Shown piece by piece: positions 11,960 to 22,293 of a stretch of DNA of 64,000 nucleotides. Within the stretch, counting starts at the first letter, position 1, and the number at the start of each line of letters is the position of its first letter. The notes beneath the pieces were generated by a model. It was not told where the DNA came from and ran no database searches. It worked only from the letters and a program-made list of their open reading frames with translations. The translations under genes and the position numbers were made by a program. The DNA is from Euclidia mi (taxonomy: Eukaryota > Arthropoda > Insecta > Lepidoptera > Erebidae). The stretch covers positions 66,855,251 through 66,919,250 of the forward strand of contig OX123188.2 of the NCBI GenBank assembly GCA_944739405.2, written 5' to 3'.

Positions 11960-12108
11960 TTGACAAGGCAACGGACAAACCCGATTTACTGGCCTTATAT
12001 AAGAACCAGTCGCGGTCTTTACTTTAACTGTTCGAATAATTTTGTCCTTTCCAGGATAAAGCGCCTCACTATACCCAGAGGCCAACAGAGAGGATGAGAG
12101 TTATTATC
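11960..12108 (-). pseudogene. C-terminal DUF5641 end of BEL/Pao pol, cut off by the RTE insertion
   Basis: On the minus strand the sequence beyond the RTE reads into WPLGIV and, after frame changes, 'tcttatataaggccagtaaatcg' (split here by intent of description: the conserved SYIRPVNR stretch) and CPLPC, the invariant end of BEL/Pao polyproteins. It is separated from the integrase only by the 1.2-kb insertion and a frameshift. Confidence 0.65.
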
Positions 12109-12120
12109 TTTAATGACGAT

Positions 12121-13328
12121 CATCATCATCTTCTTGCCCTGGTCCCAATCTATTTGGGGTCGGCGCAGTACGTCCTTCGCTTCCATTTTTTTCTGTCACC
12201 CGTCATCTGATCGTTTACCCCTTTCTCTTTCATATCCATCCTCACACAGTCCATCCATCTTTTCCTTGGCCTCCCTCTCCCTTTCTATCCCTCTACCTTC
12301 ATATTCATCACTTGCTTACCTACATACATATCATCTCTTCGCATAATATGTCCATACCAAGCTAAACGACTTCCTTTCACTTTCTCGTCTATAGGCGCCA
12401 CTTTCAGACTGCCTGTCACGTATTCATTCCTAATCTTATCCATTCTCGTAACTCCACACATCCATCGCAACATTCTCATCTCTGCCACATGTAATCGTTT
12501 TTCATCCATCCTCTTAGTAGCCCAACACTCAGCTCCATACAATACGACAGGCCTTATAACCGCCTTATATATGCGTCCCTTGATTTTCAAAGGCATTTTA
12601 GGATTGCATATTGTGCCCGAGACCTGTCGCCATTTCATCCATCCTGAGTTGATCCTTTGCCAAACATCTCGGTCAATTTCGCCATCGTGTTGCAAGAGTG
12701 AACTGAGGTAGCGAAAGTCGGAGCTTACTGGTAGGGGTATACCGCCGAGTGTAACCGGGCTTGGACTAGAGAGGCCGCTTAAGTCACAGAACATGTATTC
12801 AGTTTTGGTTCTGCTTATCCTAAGGCCTACGTTCTCCAGTCTCTGCCGCCACTCCTCCAGCTTGCTCTGCACCTCCTGTCCACTTTCTGCTACCAGGACG
12901 ATGTCGTCGGCAAACAGCATGCACCAGGGTGCCTCTTCCTGTATGACCGATGATATGGCATCCATAATCAACAAGAAGAGGTAAGGACTAAGAGCCGACC
13001 CTTGGTGCAAGCCTACAGTCACATCGAATCTGGCTGTGATTCCAGCTGCGGACCGGACTTGCGTGTGGCATTCAGCATACATAGCTTGGATCAACTTCAG
13101 GTACTTTTCAGGCACTCCTTTCTTCTTGAGGGCCCACCACAAGACTTCACGCGGTATCCGGTCATATGCCTTTTCGAGGTCAACGAATACCATATGCAGA
13201 TTTTTATGCGCCTCCCTGTATTTTACACAAATTTGGCGAAGTGCAAAAATGGCGTCCACCGTACCTCGACCAGGCATAAAACCGAATTGGTTGCGTGAAA
13301 TCACACTCTCTGCTCGCAAACGTCGCTT
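12121..13328 (-). mobile_element. 5'-truncated RTE-like LINE nested in the BEL DUF5641 region
   Basis: Lies between 12-bp copies of tttaatgacgat (12109-12120 and 13329-13340), a target duplication. It ends in (gat)n on the minus strand. The host BEL coding sequence (the WPLGIV part of DUF5641) resumes immediately past the left copy, which confirms a later insertion. It belongs to a different RTE lineage from the one at 11193-11667, judging by tail and protein sequence. Confidence 0.9.
12150..13328 (-). pseudogene. RTE reverse transcriptase, C-terminal two thirds
   Basis: Minus-strand frame of 344 codons from 13319 to 12285 with strong RT motifs: QFGFMPGRGTVDAIFALRQ, FVDLEKAYDRIPRE (motif A aspartate), GLHQGSALSPYLF and FADDIVLV (catalytic DD). 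The thumb and C-terminal part (LYGAECWATK, RMLRWMCGVTR, AWYGHIMRR) follow. A stop at 12285 is premature: the same frame continues with RPRKRWMDCVRMDM and ends naturally at YCADPK near 12150. The endonuclease domain and the first RT motifs are missing because of 5' truncation. RTE copies insert by target-primed reverse transcription, and truncation of this kind is the usual outcome. Confidence 0.85.
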
Positions 13329-13410
13329 TTTAATGACGATAATAGTACCTAATTCGATAGGATTTGAGGGCGGATTCCATTTTTCTCTTTCTTGTCTTTA
13401 CAAGAATTCT

Positions 13411-14580
13411 TTAAGTGAGATATTCTTTGTTCCAGCGTTGCCAAAATGAGTGCGTGATTTTATTGATTAATTGATAGCGTGATAAACGATTATTAGCGAT
13501 GTCAGTAACATCTTCAGTGGGTATGAATTTGAGCGGAGTTATATTTAAAAAGTGATTAGGCGTTAATGCGGTGATATCGGAAGGGTCCGAGCTAAAAACA
13601 CATAGAGGTCGACTATTTAATAGATTTTCGATTTGAACAAGCACAATATAAAATGCCTCGTAAGTGAGCATTTGAGAACCTATAATTTTAAAAAGATGAG
13701 TTTTGACGCAACGAATACGTATTTCGCTGCGTCCGTTAAAATGCGGGCCATAAGGCGGACTATATTTAAATTGTACGCGATGTTCAGGCAGTACCTGTTG
13801 ACTGATATAATTATTATGCGATTTGGACTGTATAAGAGAATAGATTTCGTTTAGTTTACGTTTAGCGCCTATGAAATTGGTACCTCCGTCACTGTATATT
13901 AGCGAAACAGGACCTTTGCGAGATATAAAACGTTTAAAAGCTGCGAGAAATAAGTCGGAGCTAAGATCGGAAACAAGTTCCAAGTGTAATGCCTTTGTTG
14001 TTAAACATACAAAGAGACAAATATAAGCCTTTTGGCTTTTGATTCCGCGTTTGCGAATATGCGTTATGAAGAGAGGACCTGCGTAGTCAACAGCAGTATG
14101 AACAAATGGTTTCACTTCTGACACTGTAAAGGCGGGCATAGGAGGGAAAATATTTTCAAGATTGAGTCTAAAACATTTATTACATTTATGAACTATTTGG
14201 CGAACTAAATTTCTAGCGGAAAATATCCAAAATTTCTGTCTTATCATAGATAATAAGAGAACGGGACCTGTGTGAAGATTAACGATATGATAATAATTAA
14301 TTATAAGATTATTTACGCGATCTTTTTGCGGAAGTAATATAGGATGTTTTTGTCCGTAATCAAGTTGAGAGTGAGTTAACCTTCCTCCTACTCGTAAGAT
14401 ATTGTATGAATCGATAAAAGGATTACGCTTTAAAAGTTTTTTATTTACTTGTTTATTAGAATTTAAATTTATCATATCTTGCGTAAAGTGTAACTTTTGA
14501 ATATGTTTTATAAGACAAATTTCCGCGGTATCTAAATCTGCGACTGCTAAAATATGAACATTTATATAAAGGATGCGCAT
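13411..14580 (-). pseudogene. BEL/Pao integrase (H2C2 + catalytic core), fused downstream of gag
   Basis: 389 open codons. The N-terminal part has the BEL-type linker (NILRVGGRLTHSQLDYG, HPILLP), then the H2C2 zinc-binding region (HIVNLHTGPVLLLSMI...KCNKCF). Catalytic acidic residues are visible in VDYAGPLF, IYSDGGTNFIGA and HFNGRSE, so the D,D,E triad is retained, although the usual tryptophan before the glutamate is replaced. The frame ends early in the DUF5641 region at FWQRWNKEYLT, and the rest is in other frames past the nested RTE (about 12000-12108). No protease, RT or RNase H lies between gag and this domain, which shows an internal deletion near 14550. Confidence 0.85.
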
Positions 14581-14649
14581 TAGCTACATTACATATTTTA
14601 CATGATGAGCGTTGTTGATGTATTGCGGGTGCATGTATGTTTGCGAAGA

Positions 14650-15650
14650 ATGCTTGAGTAGGTTTAAATTTTGATGTGTTATTATAATTATTAGAGGAAC
14701 GTTGAGTAACAGAGGGTATCGTATTGAAATAAGGAGTGCGTACTGTTAGTATTTTACTTTGCTCTTTAAAAAATTCGTGAGATGTTCAAATTTAGGTATC
14801 GGCACATTCCTATTGGATTGCTCGAACAAGTTCACTATCTCCTTGTCTAATTTTGTGAGTGCAATGTGGGTAATAATGAAATCTGCGAGGTCGTCAATAT
14901 CTAAACGGCGTAAAATGGCCTCGGTGGAGTAAAATTGTTCGAGAAATGTATCGATAGATTGATTAGGTTTATAGTTAATTAATTGTTTTACGTAACTGGA
15001 AGCTTGAACTAGAGTATATTGATATTTTTTCAACAAGGAATTCCAAATATTCAAATAATTATTAGCAGTAGGTGTAATACCCGAACAGACTATTAATGCC
15101 TTGCCTGACAATGAACCTATTAAGTATTGAACCTTTTCTGCGTCTGAGAGATGCGGATTATCATGGATAAGACTTTTAAAATTTTCATAAAATGGCGACC
15201 ATTTGCATGATGAACCATCAAAAGTAACTAATTTGAGAGTCGGTAACTTGCGGTGAAGTAAATCATATTTATGAGAATTATCTAGTGTGTTCTTTGTTAG
15301 ATTATCTTTAGATAACGTGGACTCTGTATGTTTTACATAACAGTATAATTCGTTGAAGGTTTGTAAAGCGGAGTAGTTCGGCTTTGCAGAAGGATTATGC
15401 TCTAATTGAGCAAAAACATACGAGTCCAAGTTTCCATAAAATTATTTCAAATAATGTCTACTGAATGAACGCGCGCTAAAAATTGTGATTGAAATGTCGG
15501 ATCGGAAACCTTTAGGCTGAGATCGTACAGATTCTGCATAATTTGGAAGAGATTTTCCTTTTTAGCTTCTAAAATAGCTAATTTGGGGCTAGGTTCACAT
15601 TGTTCATCGTCGCTGCCTGTATTTTTCTTTGTTGGCCTTTTGGACGCCAT
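14650..15650 (-). pseudogene. BEL/Pao gag, frameshifted
   Basis: The start at 15650 (MASKRPTKKN) gives 67 codons to a stop at 15447; the protein then continues in another frame from 15429 to 14746 (stop). The second part has the DUF1759 type of retrotransposon gag: LPTLKLVTFDGSSCKWSPF, AEKVQYLIGSLSGKA, and later ALTKLDKEIVNLFE. Beyond a further stop, a zinc-knuckle-like CKICN...H...C is readable near 14590-14650 in yet another frame. Gag would form the particle shell and bind RNA. At least two frameshifts or stops make it non-functional. Confidence 0.85.
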
Positions 15651-15966
15651 TTTGAGTGTTTAAATCTAGTATAATTTATGAGGATGCGTAAATGTTTTTA
15701 AATACGTGAAATAAGCATTAAATTTAAGTGCGGATATTAAAATATGAATACACAAATGTATAAATAGCGAAAAGAATGTGTGTTTAATGAGATTTAGTGA
15801 AATTGTGTTTTTGCAGTGCGAGTAGCGAGAAATACGACAATGGCTGCCGTAATATTTATTGAAATTAATTGCGTGAGAAGCGTTTTGCGTAGGTATTGTG
15901 TGTGTGGTTAGATGAGTAATGAGCGAGTGTCTTTTGTTTTTTATTCGGCGAGAGGGACCAGGAAAT

Positions 15967-16462
15967 TGTGGGCGCTAATATGATAGGATAAGGCTTGGAG
16001 TACTTACAAGATGGAGCAGATTAATGGAGCGTGCGTAGGGTGTTTTCCTCGATAGCTTGAAACGGAGCAGAGTTGTCTTCCTTAGATCTTAGATGCTGGT
16101 AAGCCACGCACAAAATCAGTCCACACACACACGACACTTTTAAATACTTTATTTTATAGATTTAGCGAAGCGAGCAGCGCGGACGCACACACTTGTTGCG
16201 GGGAGCGATTTTCGTAGGACACTGACTGAAGGGCGGGACCGGAAGGATATTATGCGAATAAGGAGAGAGTAATAACAAGATACCGATTGGTTTGATAATG
16301 CTCGCGTGTTAAAAAGGAGTGAACTTGAGTAGATTATTGAGTGAATGTTGCTAGAGTAATAATATTTGTTTTTATTTGTGCTTGTTTGAGTAAATGGCTT
16401 TCTGTCCATAAATATACTAAATTTTATTACATACTTTGGCTAATTTGATTGTAGCGCAGACA
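15967..16462 (-). repeat. 5' LTR of BEL/Pao element 1 (intact copy)
   Basis: 496 bp, tgtgggcgct...gcgcagaca on the plus strand, with the short TG/CA termini expected of an LTR. Its match to the other LTR is interrupted only by the nested RTE there. Confidence 0.92.
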
Positions 16463-16467
16463 ATTAT

Positions 16468-17518
16468 TCCAATTATTTTCTAAAGGAAGGGTTTTTACAA
16501 TAAACCCAGATACTAATTTAGTTAATCATAAACTCTTTCTTATAAGTATGACCACCTTATAGGACTAAATAAAATCTGGATATTACTTTACGAAATTATA
16601 TTTTTTACAGCAACTTTTCTTTATTTTTCATTTTCATAACTCTATTTTTTATTAATCTTATCTATCGCTCATTGCTAATGTTTATTATTAGCAATGTGTG
16701 ATACAAATAACGAGGATTTTTCTTAGGCACGCTAACTACAACTAGTAGTAGGTATTAGGTGTGCTAGGAGTGAAGTCGACGAGACAATTTCAGTAACTTT
16801 GCAAGAAGCATCTTAGGCATAAGCACAACATACCAAAACATTTTAAATTCACCAACACAGTAATTTAAAATAATGCTTATTTTTATTATTACCAATTTTG
16901 TAGCAGAATAATTTACAGACTGGCCTGACTCGTATTTTAGATTGAAGTATTTATTTAGATTATCTGTGCCATAAAGCTTTTGAAATAGCATGGCCACCAT
17001 GCCATTTGGATTTAATGAAATATGCCACTTTTATAAGGGAAATACGGATCTTAATTATTTTCTTGTTTTATTGAAACACGAGGAGTAAGAATTTTAACGT
17101 GGGTTGAGAGTGTAAATCGCGGTCGCTAGAATATTAGAAGCTTACCCCAGATTACGTACAACATTGAACACCGGTTTCGTAAGCTTCTCACCTTCTCACG
17201 GTCCGCTTTTCTTATTTATATCATCTGCTAACATTTTCACCTTTTGACATTAGAATTCAAGTGTTAATGTCATTTAGAATATAGTCCTTGCCACGAGAGC
17301 ATAGACTTTATGTAAACAAAGAATTTCTACTAAGTGACTTAGCAACAGTTCTGTCAAACACAAAAAATGACAAATCGAATGAGCGCAACGGTACAAAGAT
17401 ACGTGTCATTGGAAACTAATATGTCAATGGATCGTGTTTTAAACGATATTATGCGCTGTCAACAGGATCTTTTAATATTTTATTGAAATGGAACCTGGAA
17501 TATCAACATTTGGTTTTA
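16468..17518. other. Non-coding, nothing recognised
   Basis: AT-rich sequence between the BEL element and the fold-back MITEs. No domain, repeat boundary or RNA gene seen. Confidence 0.5.
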
Positions 17519-17914
17519 CTTCATTAAAGTGTTATATTCTTGGGCTTAGTTTGCATTTATGTTAGGAAATAGTTATTTGTGCAACAAGAGAGCAAAGTTG
17601 TTTTTTGTTTCGAGTGCTGATTTTGAGTCCCGAGCAAGCGAAGAATTCTATGATTGATTCATGAGCGTAGCGAGTGATTCAAAGTTAGAATCCTGAGTGT
17701 AGTGAGTGACTCAACAGCACGAGATGCAAAAAACTTTGCTCTCTTGTTGCACAAATAACTATTTCCTAACATAAATGCAAACTATGCCCAAGAATGTAAC
17801 ATTTTAATGAATTTAATGAATCAATCATAGAATCCTTCGCTTGCTCGGGACTCAAAATCAGCACTCTAAACAAAAAACAACTTTGCTCTCTTGTTGCACA
17901 AATAACTATTTTTT
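17519..17914. mobile_element. Nested fold-back MITEs
   Basis: Two overlapping inverted repeats share the left side. Arms 17521-17602 and about 17731-17810 pair over roughly 80 bp with about four mismatches (both contain 'gcatttatgttaggaaatag' or its complement). Arms 17568-17662 and 17816-17912 pair over about 95 bp with about three mismatches (both contain 'gagtcccgagcaagcgaa' or its complement). No coding potential. The core motif 'gtgcaacaagagagcaaag' occurs three times. This is the structure of a MITE that has been partly duplicated or hit by a second copy. Confidence 0.75.
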
Positions 17915-19539
17915 AGATGTCAAGGAGGGGTAATTGTGAAGTTAAATGCACGTTTATATGATCGCGATGCTCATCCCGCGGCCGACATTGCCGAAATGCG
18001 GATGCCAATTGCATATGGTAAACTATTATTCGCACAGAAGATTCTTTACACCTAATAAAAAAAAATTGCGTCTTTTTACGCAGGTTACCCCGAATGTAAA
18101 TTTACTGAAACATTTTAATGGATTTTGATTAAGTTCATTCTGACGTTTTAATTCATACACAAAGTGTAAAAAAAATAATGCCATGTACTAGCTAGTTGTC
18201 TGGAATAAATCACATTTGTGGACAATTATTTAATATTTTAGGATAGCTAGGCTAGGAGCAAATTATTTATTGCCTATGATTAAAAAAATCAAGACCACAA
18301 TAGAGTATCCTGTTTGTACTCTCTCATTGTCATACATGGTACTCTATTATTGTCTTGAATTTACTTAAAAAACTAAAAAAACGTCACCAAATTAATGAAA
18401 ATTCTTCCAAGATAATCTCACACAAATTACTCTTACACCAAATCAAATATGTTTATTTTTATTCAAATTTATATTTTTCTAGGCACGAATGGAAGTCATA
18501 GATAATAAATATTAAAATATATAAAGACAAAAACATTTTAAAAAAGTATCAAACTTCACTAAAGCATAAAATGTAAAACACATCTGTTTGAAACAAAGGT
18601 TCTGAAACCCTGAATGTGTGTACAAAAAAATTTCATAGAGCATTATTTTTGTAACAAAATGATAAATATGTATTACAGCCTTATTACGAAATATATAGAC
18701 TAACTTTACTGCCAGACTTAGTCTTAGATTTGCACTACGATACACCATCGACCAAAGGTCGTTATTTAGAAGTACTTTGAAACAGATAAATCTAACTTTA
18801 AATTCACTCAATTTAGTCCATGTTTTATTATTTTTACATGATAATAAAGTCGAATTAAGCTAATTGTACTCATATTACAACACTAAATAGTATTTTTGAT
18901 CAGATAAACTGAGACATTAATGTTCTTGATTTTTTTTAATACTTTCATACAAGGAGACTTTAAAGCATCACGCTACGAGCGAGGAGCGAAGCATTATACA
19001 TACACCTAAAAAATCTGGCAAATTCCCACAAGTTTACTTTTTTTTTGTGACCGAGAAATATTTTGTGATACCTATACTTAATTAAAAAGCTTTCAACGAC
19101 GGGTGACAAACAAAAACGCTGCCTGCGTCATAAATTCAAAGAATGTTATTTAAAACAGCTGAAGCAATTTACGTTTTCTAGGAAGAAAAATAATGTTAAT
19201 AAATTAAATTTAGTAAATTATAGTAGTGTTAGTGTAGTATTAGTAAATAATAGTAATTAGTTATTTATTAAGCTTTTAGATATTGCTATTGAATTTTGAA
19301 ATATTTATCCCTGCTATAAGTGATAATACTATAAGTATAACTGTATAATTATATGGAGATTCTCAGATCATTTTTATTATTATAGATATTTTGTCGTTTA
19401 ATTAATGGACACGGGCACGTCAATATCTAATTTTGGTGAGTTTATGAATATTAAAAAAAGTTATATCTGTTTACTGCATACGATCAACTGCAACTGATTT
19501 ACTTCGATGGAAAATGAAATAGATATAAATAGATTATCG
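17915..19539. other. Non-coding, nothing recognised
   Basis: Only short chance frames. An imperfect hairpin (18-nt arms, 16 matches, 32-nt loop) lies at 18290-18357. No gene assigned. Confidence 0.5.
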
Positions 19540-19544
19540 AGCAG

Positions 19545-20051
19545 TGGTAGCGCCATCTACCTTCCTATCTATAACTAATCGCATCAACGTCAATCGTTCC
19601 ATGCTGGTCTAGTGCGAGCGATACCATATTTCCGTCCCTGTCTCCCATTCCCGAAGGAGGGGCACGCCTTCCGCGGATTGGTCGCGGCGATCGTCGACGC
19701 GAGTGACAGTTCAGAACTTTCGAGAACATTCGAGTCGCTAAATTCGCGTCCGCCATACCGTATCGTACCGCGCCGCTCCTGCTATAATTATTACCGCTTA
19801 TAAAACCGCTCGCAAGTGGAAGTGATTTGTGTAGTGAAGTGAATCAAGCAGCTTCATCCCGAAACTACCAGGAGACTGCCCTTTTGAGACGAAGAAGATT
19901 GCCGTATAAGGTAAGTGCCCTCCATCCTTGGAATATCCTATACCCACTCACAATCATCTCTCCCATTCCAATCCTACATCCTCTTCCTTTAGATACAGTC
20001 CATTTTTTCCAAATCGCCTAGAACCTACGGTTTCGGTGTATCGCCGAACCA
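19545..20051 (+). repeat. 5' LTR of BEL/Pao element 2
   Basis: 507 bp. TATAAAA at 19799-19805 is a plausible core promoter, with transcription expected shortly downstream. Contains a consensus-like splice donor (aag|gtaagt, about 19910) and a pyrimidine tract ending 'ctttag' about 80 bases later. The part upstream of the TATA box is much more diverged from the other LTR than the part downstream. Confidence 0.93.
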
Positions 20052-20386
20052 TTTTTTTGATCCATACGAGTCGGATTCATTTACGTTTTTATACGTTATA
20101 TCGCTATACCTAGGCAGTTATAGCACCTAGCTATACTCCTAATATATTCACATAACCGTCACATGGTTGTTTCCGCCCGCATCAGTAGGTAAACTTTTAT
20201 GTAGCTACCTACTTACTCAATTATTATTTCTGGAACTATCATAGTTGTCTTTTAAATCTCATATTTCGAGCAACTTTTAATTCCACAGCTCTAAAGTGTT
20301 GCCTACTTAGCCTACTTAGGTAAAATAATAGGTACATTAGATATTCTTATTTTGTTTCGTTCACATTAGCTTATACTTACGTAAGC

Positions 20387-21700
20387 ATGTCACAACAAAA
20401 GAAGTCACGCGTGTAGGAAGACAAAGAGATGACAATCTTAGAACCAAAACGCAATATTTTATTTGAGCGCATTCAAAACATCTATGAACGCTCAAAAACC
20501 GCATCTATGTCTGACAGTAATAGCGAAGCATTTCTCAGTTATTGTATGACAGTAGATAGTATTCGAACAGATTTTCATAAGTTGTTAGACGATTATAACG
20601 CAAGATTACTTTCTATCAATCCTGATGAAAAACCGAACTATCAGGCGTACACCTCATTCGAAGATCTTTATTGTATTATTAAGCGTATACAATAGCAATT
20701 GGAGGGTAAATGTTTAGCAGAGCCCGTCGCCGCGGCCCGCAAGCCGAAATTACCGCCAATCGAGATTATGTCGTTTGACGGAGATATACGAAATTGGCCG
20801 TTATTCTATGCGAGTTTTAAGTCTACAGTGCACGATAATGGTTCTCTGACAGATGCTGACAGGTTGTACTATTTAATAGGTAAACTGTCACCGAAGGGCC
20901 AGTCCGTATTTGCAGGTGTCACACCCAGTGCTGAGAATTATCAGGTCATATTTCAGTCACTACTTGATAGATATCAAGACACGCGCGTCCTAGTGTCTAC
21001 CTACTTTGACCAAGCTTTAAATCTCAAACTGTCCGGCAACGCGTCTGTCGCAAATTTCCAGCTGTTTATTGATAACTTCGTAACCGCGGTTAATTCTCTT
21101 AGGAACTTAAAATTAGAAGATCTTTCCGACTTTATGTTGCTTCAACTCGCTTTAAAAAAGTTTGACACTGATACAATTTGCGCATTCGTGATGACGGAAC
21201 GCAATAATAAAATACCAACACTAGATAGTTTTATTTCGTTCATCAAAGATCAGTGTCGAATATTTCATAATACGCAGTCTGGTTCACCTGGCCCGTCTAA
21301 CACTAACAACAACAAACGAAGGTTGAATAAATCGCGAAATACTCGTAGTAATAATAACTCGGTCCCTAATCCACAATCTTACGTAAAATGCTCAGAATCT
21401 AATAGTAATAATTCACAGAAGTGTCTGTGCAGTAATATAGTGCACGACCATTTATACAAGTGTCCCGCCTTCGATAATTTGAATGCAACCGCTCGTTTTA
21501 AATGCGTAAAAGATAACAAAGCTTGCATTAATTGCTTAAGCATAAAACATAAAACAAGTAATTGTTTTAGTAAGACAAAGTGTCGCTTATGCAATAAAAA
21601 ACATCATTCATTGCTTCACTTCGATAAAGGTAACACGTTGTCAAGCCAAGACAAGCCGCTAACCTTGACACACTTACGTCGCAGGTGCAGACTACGATAA
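20387..21700 (+). pseudogene. BEL/Pao gag (DUF1759 + zinc knuckles)
   Basis: The probable start ATG at 20387 (MSQQKKSRV) is followed by an in-frame TAG at 20414; the same frame continues from 20429 to a second TAG at 20693, then stays open to 21700. Without the two stops this is one frame. Landmarks: ILFERIQNIYERSK, the PIEIMSFDGDIRNWPLFY stretch and RLYYLIGKLSPKG are the DUF1759-type gag core. C-terminally there are Cys/His clusters (CLCSN, CVKDNKACINCLSIKHKTSNC, CRLCNKKHHSLLH) that are the zinc knuckles of BEL gag. Role in the family: particle assembly and RNA binding in the cytoplasm. Two point stops argue for decay rather than programmed readthrough. Confidence 0.88.
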
Positions 21701-22293
21701 CTGCGTCCCCGACGATTCAGAATGAGATATCGTTGTGTACGACATCCATTGCGCGGGCGGCACGCACGCGCGGACGGGTTTCGCGCGCTTGTAGTGATCA
21801 GAGCAGTGCTAGGCCGCCATGTGCCATACATAGCCATACATGGTCTAAGACTCTTCTGTTAGCGACAGCGCAAGTTATCATATATGATGTTAATGGGTCG
21901 ACGCACATGGTACGTTGTCTGCTATATAGCGCATCTCAGACCAATTTAATAACGTTAGAATTGTTCAAACGCCTCGGATTATGGAATAACTTTAACAATA
22001 CGAACTCAATAATCCGAGGGATAGGCGGATCAGAAAAACATTCCAAGGGTTCCGTAGATATTAAAATACATTCGCATTTTGATAGGGACATTAATTTTAA
22101 CATTTCTTCGCTTATCGTGGAGCGTATTACGGACACATTGCCAAACGCTAATGTGGACGTGTCGCTTCTCACACATCTCGAGTCATTGCCGCTAGCGGAC
22201 TCGGAGTTTGCGAATCCGGCAGACATACTAAAGTGGTACGTAGTGAGCAAAATAACTTACCGCCCGCTATTGAGACGGTATTTGGGTATGTGA
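21685..22293 (+). pseudogene. BEL/Pao aspartic protease with altered active site
   Basis: Frame +1 relative to gag, overlapping its end. It contains a retropepsin-like segment, VRCLLYSASQTNLITLELF, where BEL proteases normally carry D-S-G/T-G at the active site; here the aspartate codon reads tyrosine and the following small residue is alanine, so cleavage activity is not expected. The flap-side segment IIRGIGGSEKHSKG follows. After 22240 the conserved ADILIG-like stretch is scrambled, and a one-base loss near 22272 moves the reading to the pol frame. Confidence 0.75.

Larger units (their letters stand above)
10861..16462 (-). mobile_element. BEL/Pao LTR retrotransposon, internally deleted, with nested insertions
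   Basis: Direct LTRs at 10861-11841 (carrying a nested RTE) and 15967-16462, both beginning TG and ending CA, flanked by the 5-bp duplication attat (10856-10860 and 16463-16467). The coding order on the minus strand is gag, then integrase and DUF5641; protease, reverse transcriptase and RNase H are absent. A possible primer-binding site beginning TGG lies 5 bases inside the 5' LTR (minus strand), and a short purine run AGGGAAG precedes the 3' LTR. By eye the LTRs differ at about 15 of 496 aligned positions, so this is not a recent insertion. It could only have moved with proteins from a complete relative. Confidence 0.9.
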
